Below the pieces are notes generated by a model. That model was not told the DNA's origin, made no database searches, and saw only the letters and a list, made by a program, of their open reading frames with translations. A stretch of DNA of 64,000 nt from the NCBI RefSeq assembly GCF_024347415.1, contig NZ_AP025478.1:1-64000 (forward strand), given 5' to 3'. The stretch's first letter is position 1. The number at the start of each line of letters is the position of its first letter. Below, piece by piece: positions 8,244-15,804 of this stretch. The stretch comes from Vibrio crassostreae. GTDB lineage: Bacteria > Pseudomonadota > Gammaproteobacteria > Enterobacterales > Vibrionaceae. A program made the position numbers and the translations under genes.

Positions 8244-9283
8244 GGCGTTGTTGATCAAATCGGTTTAAAGACCAACGACGCCATATGTGACTCGCCGTTA
8301 GTTTCGAACAGGCATACCTAGTCCTATGACTTTGTTTATAGCTTTGACATTCGCCATGATTTCTCCCACTTGAGCGTTATAACATCTCAAGCTCAATTTA
8401 CCGCTGGTTAGTCCTTTATATCGAGACATTGCGGTCTCAGATATTGAGCGATAGTGATAACCCGACTCAGATTTCCACTCCGCTATTGTTCCGTTTTTCA
8501 AAGCCTTTACTGCTTCATTTCTGGGATGCCCTTCTTCCCAAAGTGCCGCATTCTTTCGAGGCGGTATCAACGGAGTACTGCCCTTATTTTGCAGGGTCTC
8601 ATAGCAACTTTTTGTGTCATACGCTCCATCGGCAGATACGGTATCTACCTTTCTACGTAAAGGGTTGAGTAATGTTGGCAGCACTTCGCTATCGCCAACA
8701 CTTACAAGACTGACTTCTGCACTAATGGCCTCATGAGTTTCTACATCAACGGCTAAGTGCAGTTTGCGCCAAGTTCTGCGTTTTTCGGCGCCGTGCTTTT
8801 TCACCTTCCACTCACCTTCGCCAAAGACTTTGAGACCAGTCGAGTCAATAGCGATATGGCGAATAGCTCCTCTGGATTTGTTACGATATTTGACCTGAAC
8901 TGTCTTCGAGCGTTTGCTGATACACGTGTAGTCAGGGGACGTCAGTGGAACCTCCAGTAGCTCAAAGATAGAGTCGATAAAACCTTGAAGAGCCCGCAAT
9001 GGTAGAGAGAATATCCCCTTATCATCAATGCAGTTTCAATCGCTGTATCAGAGTACTGGAAGCCTCTACCACGCTTACCATGATGGGCTTTGCATCGCCA
9101 TGCATCTACGGCTGAATCATCTATCCAGAACGTAACCGAGCCCCGTTTGCACAGAGCCTTATTGTACTCCGCCCAGTTAGTTATCTTCTTTTTTGCCTTA
9201 CCCATGTCACCACCGCTCTAACCATCATAAAGGATCAGATCGCAAGACTCGAAAAAGGTTCAACTGATTTAGGCAACAACGCC
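8244..9283. mobile_element. IS5-family (IS903-group) insertion sequence, 1040 bp
   Basis: The terminal inverted repeats begin GGCGTTGTTG at 8244 and on the opposite strand at 9283, and continue with matching ATCAAATCGG / CCTAAATCAG. The 9-bp sequence AAACAAAGT flanks both sides (8235-8243 and 9284-9292), a target duplication typical of the IS903 group. The intact duplication shows a simple insertion without later rearrangement. The encoded transposase is frameshifted. Confidence 0.92.
8298..9205 (-). pseudogene. IS903-like transposase, single-base frameshift
   Basis: The N-terminal part (9205 down to about 9015) encodes TNWAEYNKALCKRGSVTFWID and KRGRGFQYSDTAIETALMI. The C-terminal part (from about 9015 to 8298) encodes the catalytic core with IDSTGLKVFGEGEWK, DGAYDTKSCYE and the Y-(2)-R-(3)-E-(6)-K region RSISETAMSRYKGL. 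The frame breaks near 9012-9021, where the reverse strand reads ATAAGGGGATATTC; one extra A would restore the family sequence MIKGIFSLPLR. Unless programmed slippage occurs at this run, which is not typical of IS903, the transposase is inactive. Confidence 0.85.
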
Positions 9284-9684
9284 AAACAAAGTCGTCCTAG
9301 ATGGTAGTAAGAGTAACTACGCGGCCATTGATTCTATGAATGTTCAGCTTTGGTTGACGGGTTATTTTATGCTCTCACTGGTAGAGATTTTGGACATTAA
9401 ATATCTGAACAATATCGTTGAGCAGAGCCACCGTTGGGTGAAGCAGAAAACACGTCAAGCACTAGGTTGGAAGTCAACGGAAGGAGCCTTGGCCAGTTTG
9501 CATGGGCGGGAAGTGTGGACGATGTTGAAACAAGCTCAGATAGATATTGTGGGCCAGACGGCCTTTGAGCGATTCTACGCACTCGCAGTATAATTGTATC
9601 TGTAGGGTGGGTCTGTCACGCCTCTAACTAGATTTGCGAAAAAACCAGAATTATGTGTCTATTCTTCAGGGTTAGTATCGATAT

Positions 9685-10092
9685 ATGACTACAACGTATT
9701 TTGGTGATTTCTCACCGTCCTCACCGGACGATGAGTGTACGGCGAAATTGCTAAATGTTTAGCTGAATATATCAATGTTGATGCTAATCATGAATGATTT
9801 TCCTGTCCAAGTTCGATTCAATGCCAGTAAAAGCAGTGATATGGCAATGTGTAAACAATATGAATAGTCTGGTAGCCGTGCTGGTACATTAAGAACTGAT
9901 GTGCTTTATCAAATGGTACTCGCTATGGCATAGGCCAATTATAACAGTTCGATTAAGATCGATGAGTTGTAGAAAATCATTGAATTAGTTGATGGCTTAT
10001 CGTCTCAGGATGAAAATAAAGAGCCAGTTTAAAAGGATATGGCTGACCTTGGGGAGATAGGAGAGTTAGTCTCTACCTAGAACAATTGAGCC
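9685..10092 (+). pseudogene. Decayed two-gene remnant with several Gln-to-stop changes
   Basis: Two overlapping frames can be reconstructed. The first starts near 9685 (MTTTYFGDFSPSSPDDECTA), shifts frame around 9750, and ends ANHE-stop in an ATGA overlap with a second gene starting at 9790. The second (MNDFPVQVRFNASKSSDMAM...) is colinear to about 10090 but contains TAG, TAG, TAG, TAA and TAG. Every one of these is one C-to-T change from a glutamine codon (CAG/CAA). The second product, about 100 residues, vaguely resembles small plasmid partition or relaxosome DNA-binding proteins (GSRAGTLRTDVLYQMVLAMA), but that is a weak guess. Confidence 0.45.
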
Positions 10093-10101
10093 TTGCCTTG
10101 G

Positions 10102-10526
10102 GCGTTCCCCTTCGGGCAAGGCTTTTCGCTTGTATCTTTCACCTATGGTCTAAGAGTGGCATCACCCTGATGAGTCACTGCGTGCCGCCCCAGAATGTGC
10201 CTCTCTACAGTCCCTATCTAAAAGGATATCGCTGCAATCCTGAACGCCAGCGCCTCGTCATTCTTCCTCGTTGCCGTTCGTCGTACCTTCTCACTCCTTT
10301 CACTGACATCCATTAAGTTCGAGTAAGGGCTTGTTGCCTTATGTGCCGGTTTTCCTTTCGACTCGCATCATTTGATGGGGCTCGCAGGCTGTTGACCCTC
10401 CTAAATCAGAACCTTCTCTGCAAGGGTAAATGAACGCTTCGCGCCCCTGCAGAGAAGAACCCTGTTTGAGGTAGGGACAGCCAAGCGGCTCCATAAAGTG
10501 ATACTCAAACAGAAAGGAAACTCCTC
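10102..10526 (+). promoter_or_regulatory. Leading-region structured leader, copy 1 (possible single-strand promoter)
   Basis: This noncoding block is about 90% identical by eye to 12209-12628, and identity continues into the first 33 codons of the gene after each copy (to 10624 and 12726). It is dense with inverted repeats. TTCTCTGCA/TGCAGAGAA forms a stem at 10414-10456. CTGTTTGAG/CTCAAACAG forms a stem at 10462-10512 with a nested AGCC/GGCT hairpin. The ribosome binding site AAAGGAAACTCCTC follows. It lies in the predicted leading region with downstream genes oriented so that the transferred strand is the template, the arrangement of F Frpo-type promoters that fire from folded single-stranded DNA. 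That role is inference. Confidence 0.6.
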
Positions 10527-10958
10527 ATGGCACAACGACACTCAACCCCAACTCTCTCTAAACCGATGTTCAGCGACCAGCGTTTCGCCGCTGGGCACGA
10601 AAGCTCACCAAAAAATGATATCTCCTGTCGGGTCGTTGAACGTGCAGTTCGTTCGACTGTTTCAGCGACGGTTTCAAAAGGACTTATCTGGGTGAATTCA
10701 ACGGACTTTAATTCGAGCGTTCGAGCGGTCAAAGTGCATGAGATTTTACTTAAGGAGTTTGGTTATACCGACTCTTTGATCTTGGAGGAAAGCCAGAAAG
10801 GAAAAGGGGTGAGCATTAGCGTATGTGACAGAGTGACGACGGTAAAACAGATGCGAGAAGATTACGCCTACGCGAAAAAAGAAGAGAGAAACGTTGAAAC
10901 GACCGCTAAGCATCAAGAAATAGCGAAAGACCTTCTGACTAGCTTGTATGGCCAATAA
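10527..10958 (+). CDS. Leading-region protein with shared N-terminus, unknown function (paralogue-like 1)
   Basis: This 143-residue protein's first 33 residues (MAQRHSTPTLSKPMFSDQRF and on to SPKNDIS) match those of the protein at 12629 almost exactly, but the rest is unrelated. The unique part (about residues 34-143) is mixed alpha/beta with a lysine-rich helical tail (KQMREDYAYAKKEERNVET) and no recognised motif. The shared leader and tag indicate that one expression cassette was duplicated and fused to different bodies. Location just inside the predicted entry end of the plasmid suggests an early-expressed establishment or anti-defence protein. That is inference; no family supports it. Confidence 0.6.
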   Translation: MAQRHSTPTLSKPMFSDQRFAAGHESSPKNDISCRVVERAVRSTVSATVSKGLIWVNSTDFNSSVRAVKVHEILLKEFGYTDSLILEESQKGKGVSISVCDRVTTVKQMREDYAYAKKEERNVETTAKHQEIAKDLLTSLYGQ

Positions 10959-11009
10959 CATGGACTGAGCGCCGCCCCTCACGACTTTAAATATTAAAAG
11001 GGATCTATT

Positions 11010-11495
11010 ATGTCTGTACTTGCTAACTACTCTAATCACAGCCTTTTCTCTGTAGAAGAAAAAGATATCTTGCACCATGCCGCGAGCATTTTAAAATCTA
11101 AGTTGTTTGTGTCAGAGCAGACGCCCCTCAATTCCCCTGAATTGGTGAAGTCATTTTGTCAGACTTCACTCGCCTCCAATGAAAGCGAAGTGTTTGGGGT
11201 GATTTTTCTTGATAGTCAGCATCGGGTTTTACGCACAAAAGAGATGTTTAACGGCACCATTGACGCCGCATCCGTTTACCCTCGTGAAGTGGTCAAAGAG
11301 TCACTGGCCACAAATGCAAGCGTGGTCATTTTTTATCATAACCATCCCAGCGGTGATGCCACACCCAGTCAAGCCGATCGACGTATTACTCGACGACTGA
11401 CCGACGCGCTAGCCTTGGTTGATATTCGAGTACTCGATCACTTCGTGGTGTCTTTTGAAGATGTGGTGTCATTTGCGGAGCGTGGTTGGATATAA
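11010..11495 (+). CDS. RadC-like JAB-domain protein (YkfG/YeeS type)
   Basis: This 161-residue protein has the JAB1/MPN-type metal-binding motif of RadC proteins: [16 protein letters not shown] [26 protein letters not shown] near residues 105-130, and RVLDHFVVS near the C-terminus. It lacks the N-terminal HhH half of chromosomal RadC, like the short plasmid and phage versions (YkfG, YeeS). These short RadC proteins are common in plasmid leading regions and genomic islands, often near anti-restriction genes. Their activity is not firmly established. A ribosome binding site (AAAAGGGATCTATT) precedes the ATG. Confidence 0.85.
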   Translation: MSVLANYSNHSLFSVEEKDILHHAASILKSKLFVSEQTPLNSPELVKSFCQTSLASNESEVFGVIFLDSQHRVLRTKEMFNGTIDAASVYPREVVKESLATNASVVIFYHNHPSGDATPSQADRRITRRLTDALALVDIRVLDHFVVSFEDVVSFAERGWI

Positions 11496-11520
11496 CCATT
11501 AGTTAGTGGAAAATGTCTCT

Positions 11521-11546
11521 CATTCACGCCTATTCTGGCGTGAATG
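11521..11546 (+). other. Intergenic hairpin after the RadC-like gene
   Basis: A perfect stem (CATTCACGCC / GGCGTGAATG) with a 6-base loop lies 25 bp after the stop. There is no T-run, so it is more likely an RNA-processing or single-strand structure than a terminator. Confidence 0.5.
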
Positions 11547-11598
11547 ACTTCGGTAACGTAATGCAGTAAACTAAAGACAACTAAATAAGGTTTCTATT

Positions 11599-11928
11599 AT
11601 GTCTGAATCAAGCAAAGTTACATTAAGCGTTGAAGAGCTGATCAACCTAACCGCTCATGCTGCCACTCAAGAGCAGTTAAATGATACGCGGAAAGAACTC
11701 GATCAGAAGATCGAAGCGGTTCGTCATGACCTTTCAGATAAAATTGAAGCGGTTCGTAATGAGCTGAAGTCTGAAATTCAGGGTGTTCGTAATGAGCTGA
11801 AATCTGATATCCAAGGGGTTCGTATTGAAGTGAGTTCCCTTAAAAACCTCATTATTGCAACAGCCTTCGCGATGATTGCGACGGTAGCCGGTGCCGCGTT
11901 TTGGGTTGGTAGTCATATCAACGTTTAA
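11599..11928 (+). CDS. Coiled-coil protein with a C-terminal membrane anchor
   Basis: This 109-residue protein has a short N-terminal segment, then repeated 11-residue units of the form KIEAVRHDLSD, KIEAVRNELKS, EIQGVRNELKS and DIQGVRIEVSS (about residues 38-82), making a parallel coiled coil. One transmembrane helix ends it (about residues 85-104, IIATAFAMIATVAGAAFWVG). The architecture is that of the DUF1640/CCDC90-like tail-anchored coiled coils seen on plasmids and phages. The role is unknown; it may tether or oligomerise at the inner membrane. The ribosome binding site is AAGG, and a strong terminator follows at 11949-11977. Confidence 0.7.
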   Translation: MSESSKVTLSVEELINLTAHAATQEQLNDTRKELDQKIEAVRHDLSDKIEAVRNELKSEIQGVRNELKSDIQGVRIEVSSLKNLIIATAFAMIATVAGAAFWVGSHINV

Positions 11929-11948
11929 TGTTCAAATAGGTTTTCTGA

Positions 11949-11977
11949 AATGCCTCTTATCCTAGAGGCATTTTTTT
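11949..11977 (+). terminator. Rho-independent terminator
   Basis: Arms AATGCCTCT and AGAGGCATT around the loop TATCCT, followed by T7. It closes the first leading-region unit, just before the second structured leader. Confidence 0.88.
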
Positions 11978-12208
11978 GTTCTCGTTATGTCCTCGATCGC
12001 TTCAACGCTCGCGCTAAAAGAATTTAAGCCAAAGGCTCGACCGCAAGCGGTCGTCAAACCGGCTCTCAGTACCACAGTGCGCCCATTTACTCGATGTTTG
12101 ATTATATTGCTTTGTCATGGTGTCACTTTGTGGCTGATAGGCGCCTTTTTTATTATAACGGTTTAAGGCTGATTTGAAGCGTAGCGTCATGATAAAGGCT
12201 TGAGTTGT

Positions 12209-12628
12209 GCGTTACCCTTCGGGCAAGGCTCTCCGCTTGTATCTTTCATCTATGGCCTAAGCGTGGCATCACCCTGGTGAGTCACTGCGTGCCGCCCCAG
12301 AATGTGCCTCTCTACAGCCCCTATCTAAAAGGATATCGCTGCAATCCTGAACGCCTGCGCTACTGCGTAGCTGCGCCTCGTCGTGCCTCCTCGTTACCTT
12401 TCACTGATTTCAATTAAGTTCGAGTAAAGGCTTGCTGTCTTATGTGCCGATTTCCCTTTCGACTCGCATCATTTGATGGTGCTCGCAGGCTGTTAACCAT
12501 CCTCAATCAGAACCTTCTCTGCAAGGGTAAATGAACGCTTCGCGCCCCTGCAGAGAAGAACCATGTTTGAGGTGTGGACAGCCAAGCGGCTCCATAAAAG
12601 TGATACTTAAACAGAAAGGAAACTCCTC
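12209..12628 (+). promoter_or_regulatory. Leading-region structured leader, copy 2 (possible single-strand promoter)
   Basis: This is the second copy of the block at 10102-10526. Both main stems are preserved: TTCTCTGCA/TGCAGAGAA at 12515-12557, and TGTTTGAG/CTTAAACA just before the gene. In the second stem a C-to-T difference from copy 1 changes a G-C pair to a G-T wobble, so pairing is conserved. The 231 bp before it (11978-12208) contains no gene. Each leader copy starts its own transcription unit. Confidence 0.6.
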
Positions 12629-12985
12629 ATGGCACAACAACATACAACCCCAACTCTCTCTAAATCGAATTTCAGCGACCAGCGTTTCGCCGCTGGGCAC
12701 GAAAGCTCACCAAAAAATGATATCTCTTTACTGCGTATTCCTCAGCGTACAGAGGGAGAAGAGCACGGCTTTTCTCTTACGCCGTGTAGCGATATTACCT
12801 TAGCTGAACTCAAAATCGCGGGATTTACTCTGCGTGATTCTAAGTTCTGCCCATCCACTCTGGCTGAGGTTGAGAAGAGTATCTTACATCACTTTAAAAT
12901 AGGGGACTTAATTGACAATTTTATTGTGAAGGATGTATCAACCCCTTCGAGAGCCCTCTTTTCGTTCCACCGTTGCCCGTTTTAA
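12629..12985 (+). CDS. Leading-region protein with shared N-terminus, unknown function (paralogue-like 2)
   Basis: This 118-residue protein shares its first 33 residues with the protein at 10527 (MAQQHTTPTLSKSNFSDQRF, continuing to SPKNDIS) and then diverges completely. The unique part contains FSLTPCSDITLAELKIAGFTL and VEKSILHHFKIGDLIDNFIV and matches no family I know. The polar, proline- and serine-rich common N-terminus looks disordered and could be a localisation, stability or partner-binding tag. It directly follows the second leader copy with the same ribosome binding site. Confidence 0.6.
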   Translation: MAQQHTTPTLSKSNFSDQRFAAGHESSPKNDISLLRIPQRTEGEEHGFSLTPCSDITLAELKIAGFTLRDSKFCPSTLAEVEKSILHHFKIGDLIDNFIVKDVSTPSRALFSFHRCPF

Positions 12986-13022
12986 TTACTGGGATATTTT
13001 GTATTAACGTAAGGAGTAAGTC

Positions 13023-13409
13023 ATGAAATATCTCTCTCACTATGTTCAAGACAAACAAACGCTAGCATTTAATGAAGCAGGGGCATTTTTTGCCTTTTCC
13101 ACTAAACAGTTCGATGAAGCAAAAAAAGAGGGCGTGAAATATGCGTCGTTAGGTATGGGTTTAATTTGCCCTGTTGATAATGCAAAGCAATTAATGACCC
13201 GTTTAGATTCTATTGCTCAAGAAGGGATCGCCGAAGACATCGAAGAGAATGGTAAAAAAGCGATCATTCGCCGTGAGCTATTCAATCACGAGTGTTTTTA
13301 TACCAATGACATTTGTGATTGTGTCGAAAGTCTCGAAGGGTATGGTATTTCTTACGATGAAGTGTATGAGGTGTTTAATCACATTCGTAAAACGGAAGAC
13401 GTTTCTTAA
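13023..13409 (+). CDS. Conserved-looking plasmid protein, function unknown
   Basis: This 128-residue protein is preceded by a strong ribosome binding site (TAAGGAG, seven bases from the ATG) and follows the second shared-N-terminus gene in the same operon. It is acidic and mostly helical, with a phenylalanine-rich start (AGAFFAFSTKQFDEAKKEGV) and a C-terminal helical segment (YGISYDEVYEVFNHIRK). I do not recognise the family. Leading-region position suggests a role early after transfer, but nothing in the sequence proves it. Confidence 0.6.
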   Translation: MKYLSHYVQDKQTLAFNEAGAFFAFSTKQFDEAKKEGVKYASLGMGLICPVDNAKQLMTRLDSIAQEGIAEDIEENGKKAIIRRELFNHECFYTNDICDCVESLEGYGISYDEVYEVFNHIRKTEDVS

Positions 13410-13425
13410 ACGCTAAAAGTAAAGC

Positions 13426-13457
13426 GCCTTGATATTTGCTGTATCAAATATCAAGGC
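13426..13457 (+). other. Long intergenic hairpin
   Basis: A perfect 13-bp stem (GCCTTGATATTTG / CAAATATCAAGGC) with a 6-base loop lies between two leading-region genes. No T-run follows, so it probably acts as an mRNA stability or processing element, or as structure in the incoming single strand. Confidence 0.55.
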
Positions 13458-13487
13458 AAATTCAATTTAAATACAGGGGTAAATAAA

Positions 13488-13823
13488 ATGAACATTAAAA
13501 ATCTTACATCAGGTAACGAAGAAATAAAAGAAAAAATTTATGTTTGTACGGCTGTGCCGTTTGATCTTGGCCAAGTCGTTTGTACACAAGGCATTGCTGA
13601 ACTGCTAAATAACAATATTGGTGTGAATTTACCGATTTACTTACATCGTCACCAAAATGGTGATTGGGGAAATGTCTGTGTTGAAGATAAACTTACCAAT
13701 GATGAAGCCACCAAGACAGGCGAGCGGGTTTTATCCAGTTACACCATTTGTAATGAACAAGTCTGGATAATTACCAAGCGTGATCGTAGTTGCACTACGA
13801 TTTTGCTCCCGAATGAATATTGA
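13488..13823 (+). CDS. Plasmid-associated conserved protein, function unknown
   Basis: This 111-residue protein has the pattern of a family common on conjugative plasmids: a GIAELLNNNIGVNL helix, then HRHQNGDWGNVCVEDKLTND, then the conserved tail VWIITKRDRSCTTILLPNEY. Members are often found in leading regions and are sometimes mislabelled as restriction-modification subunits. The real function is not known to me. The ribosome binding site is AGGGGTAAATAAA. It is the penultimate gene before oriT. Confidence 0.65.
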   Translation: MNIKNLTSGNEEIKEKIYVCTAVPFDLGQVVCTQGIAELLNNNIGVNLPIYLHRHQNGDWGNVCVEDKLTNDEATKTGERVLSSYTICNEQVWIITKRDRSCTTILLPNEY

Positions 13824-13877
13824 TGATGTCAATTCACGCGATATAATGGAGTTCCTTTGGACTCTATTTTTTAGTTT

Positions 13878-14321
13878 ATGAAAAAATCAATCTTATTATT
13901 GTCGGTGTTTCCAAGTGTTGGGTATTCGTTTTGTTTTGATGAAGCAGGACAACATTATAATGTTGCTCCAGCTTTGCTGCGAGCGATAGCACAAGTTGAA
14001 AGCAGTCTTGATCCTAATGCTTATAACGAAAACAAAAATAAAAAAGGTCAAGTAACCAGTCGTGACTTTGGACTCATGCAAATTAACTCTATTTGGTTTC
14101 CTCGATTGGCTGAATTTAACGTCAATAAAGCCAATATTTACAAACCTTGTTTTAATGTTTCATTAGGTGCGTGGGTATTAAGTTCTAACTTTTCTAGTCA
14201 TGGTTATAACTGGAACAGTGTCGGCGCGTATAATGCGGGTTTTTCCAAACGCACCGAGAACGCCAGAAAAATATACATCCAAAAAGTCCAATCGGTTTAT
14301 TTTAATCCTAACGTTAAATAA
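13878..14321 (+). CDS. Conjugation-associated lytic transglycosylase (VirB1/IagB/F Orf169 family)
   Basis: This 147-residue secreted enzyme has a signal peptide (MKKSILLLSVFPSVGYSF) and the SLT fold: YNVAPALLRAIAQVESSLDPNA with the catalytic Glu in QVES, then RDFGLMQINSIWFPRL and the YNAGFSK tail. It cleaves peptidoglycan glycan strands to open a path for the transfer apparatus. In F the equivalent gene (orf169) sits beside oriT in the leading region, the same position as here relative to the predicted nick site. A strong terminator overlaps its stop codon. Confidence 0.88.
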   Translation: MKKSILLLSVFPSVGYSFCFDEAGQHYNVAPALLRAIAQVESSLDPNAYNENKNKKGQVTSRDFGLMQINSIWFPRLAEFNVNKANIYKPCFNVSLGAWVLSSNFSSHGYNWNSVGAYNAGFSKRTENARKIYIQKVQSVYFNPNVK

Positions 14322-14353
14322 AAGACCTTGCACCATAATGGTGCAAGGTCTTT
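14321..14353 (+). terminator. Rho-independent terminator after the transglycosylase
   Basis: A near-perfect hairpin with arms AAAGACCTTGCACC and GGTGCAAGGTCTTT and a 5-base loop. It is symmetrical and may also work for the opposite strand. Confidence 0.88.
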
Positions 14354-14478
14354 AGCTTTTCCTCTCGCTTTCTTCCTTCAATTTCCAGATCCCCCGCATC
14401 CCTCGTTCGTCAGATTCATTCGCCACCTGGTCGGCTTTTGTCTTTCGCTGTCAGTTTTTCCCGTCGCTTTGATTAAGG

Positions 14479-14643
14479 AACTCAGATCATTCGTTCTGAG
14501 TTGTTGGTTAGTTGAGTTGGTGACCACACACCACGTCATAATCTGGCGATTATGGATGGTTGTCTGTAGTAAGTGTCTGATAGATAAGCGATGTGTAGTT
14601 TGTGTCTTTCATTGGTATGGCATGCTTTCACGAAATTTCGTGA
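14479..14643 (-). other. Putative origin of transfer (oriT), F-like nick site
   Basis: On the minus strand, 14534-14523 reads GTGGTGTGTGGT. This differs by one base from the F nick core as I recall it (GTGGGGTGTGGT), with the expected cut between 14528 and 14527. Two bases 5' of it is a 7-bp inverted repeat, CATAATC/GATTATG (14537-14554), the same arrangement as the F hairpin before nic. Further structure lies on both sides: AACTCAG/CTGAGTT (14479-14502) and the 16-bp palindrome TCACGAAATTTCGTGA (14628-14643). The MOBF relaxase TraI is encoded at 39-45 kb, and the transglycosylase neighbour also matches F. The cut position is inference. Confidence 0.7.
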
Positions 14644-14670
14644 TTCTATGTCCCTATATGAAGGTACTAA

Positions 14671-15804
14671 ATGATGAAAAAAATCTTACTCACACAACGC
14701 TTTGTTGAGCGCATCCTTTCTAACCATCTGGTTCAAGAGTTTTACGATACAAAAGTCCCTGAGTTGTATTTAAGAGTTTATCCGTCAGGAGGTAAGCGAT
14801 TTTATATTCGCTTTCAGCATGAAGGGTTAAGGGTTCACCGCAAGCTTGGTAAAGCAACCGACCTATCATTACGAGAGGTGCGAAAGCAAGTGGTGAATGA
14901 AGTTCACCAGACTCGTTATCTGGCAGATATAAAAGATCTGCCACCAATAACGATTCGGGTCTTCGCTGAGGAATTTTTTAAGCGTTATCCTCGCCACTGG
15001 AAACCAAGAACGACGGTAAAGAATAAGAGCGCCTTTCGTTTACATATCGCGCCTATTTTAGGCGATAAACAGGTTCACTCCATAGAGCGAAGAGACATTG
15101 AAGGGTGGTTTGCTCAGTTAAATCACGTGAAAGGCTCAGCGAATCAAGCGTTAGTGTTGATGTCTGTCATGATGCAGCAGTGTGAAGCGTGGGGGTATCG
15201 ACATAGAAACACTAACCCTTGTCGTCACTTTAAGCGTTATAAAGCGGGAGAGGTCGAACGCTACCTCAGTCCGGAAGAGTTGCGTAGCCTATGGCATGTA
15301 CTCGAAACGTTAGAAGCCGATAACCCAATTCTCGTGATGATTATACGATTATTGATATATACAGGGTGCCGTTCTTCGGAAGTGAGAACGTTGCAATGGA
15401 AAGATTACAGGGGAGGGCATTGGCATTTATCAGACAGTAAAACAGGTGCAAAAACGGTGTATCTTTGCTCACCGGTTAGGGCGTATCTAAAAGAGTGGCG
15501 AACAGAGAGTGATTATATTTTTCCTGCACGATGCCATACCAAACCGATATCTGAAGTGGCCTTGAGTTCGTTCTGGCGTAAAGTGCGCCGTTTAGCCGAG
15601 TTAGCCGGTGTGCGCCTACATGATTTACGCCACACGTACGCCAGTATTGCAATTCAATCCAACATTAATCTGACGGTGCTTAGTCGCTTACTGGGTCACG
15701 CGGATGTAGAAACGACGCTGAAATATGCCCACTTAAGCAGTCTGGATGCTTGTAAAGCGGCCTCTCATATATCAGCGACTTTGGCTAAGGGGATGCGCTC
15801 ATGA
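14671..15804 (+). CDS. Tyrosine recombinase/integrase 1
   Basis: This 377-residue integrase has an N-terminal arm-binding DUF4102-like domain (LYLRVYPSGGKRFYIRF), a core-binding domain (about residues 95-185), and a complete catalytic domain. The active-site residues are Arg in YTGCRSSEVRTLQW, HDLRHTYAS (His-x-x-Arg), LLGHADVETT (His), and Tyr in LKYAHL. Its stop overlaps the start of a second integrase by four bases. It begins 28 bp from the last palindrome of the putative oriT, so the pair may have inserted next to the transfer origin. It may mobilise the defence island downstream. Confidence 0.88.
   Translation: MMKKILLTQRFVERILSNHLVQEFYDTKVPELYLRVYPSGGKRFYIRFQHEGLRVHRKLGKATDLSLREVRKQVVNEVHQTRYLADIKDLPPITIRVFAEEFFKRYPRHWKPRTTVKNKSAFRLHIAPILGDKQVHSIERRDIEGWFAQLNHVKGSANQALVLMSVMMQQCEAWGYRHRNTNPCRHFKRYKAGEVERYLSPEELRSLWHVLETLEADNPILVMIIRLLIYTGCRSSEVRTLQWKDYRGGHWHLSDSKTGAKTVYLCSPVRAYLKEWRTESDYIFPARCHTKPISEVALSSFWRKVRRLAELAGVRLHDLRHTYASIAIQSNINLTVLSRLLGHADVETTLKYAHLSSLDACKAASHISATLAKGMRS

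Larger units (their letters stand above)
7861..9593 (+). pseudogene. IS6-family transposase, split by the inner IS
   Basis: The N-terminal part (7861 to about 8243) has the family helix-turn-helix (KLSYREIEEIQLERGVVVDH) and the first catalytic aspartate in WRLDETYIKVKG. The reading frame resumes after the inner IS at 9284 with VVLDGSKSNYAAID (second catalytic Asp), then LNNIVEQSHRWVKQKTR with the third acidic residue. Excising the inner element and one 9-mer restores a continuous frame of about 235 codons ending at 9593. The protein is therefore inactivated only by the nested insertion. Confidence 0.85.
7792..9646. mobile_element. IS6-family (IS26-like) element, interrupted by an IS5-family insertion
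   Basis: The left end GGTTCTGTCGCAAACTTT is a typical IS6-family terminal repeat. The right end (about 9630-9646, reading GGTTTTTTCGCAAAT on the other strand) is a degraded version with several mismatches. Removing the 1040-bp inner insertion and one duplicated 9-mer leaves about 806 bp, the usual IS6 size. No 8-bp target duplication is visible, which is common after IS26-type adjacent deletions. Both the transposase disruption and the weak right end suggest the element is dead. Confidence 0.8.
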
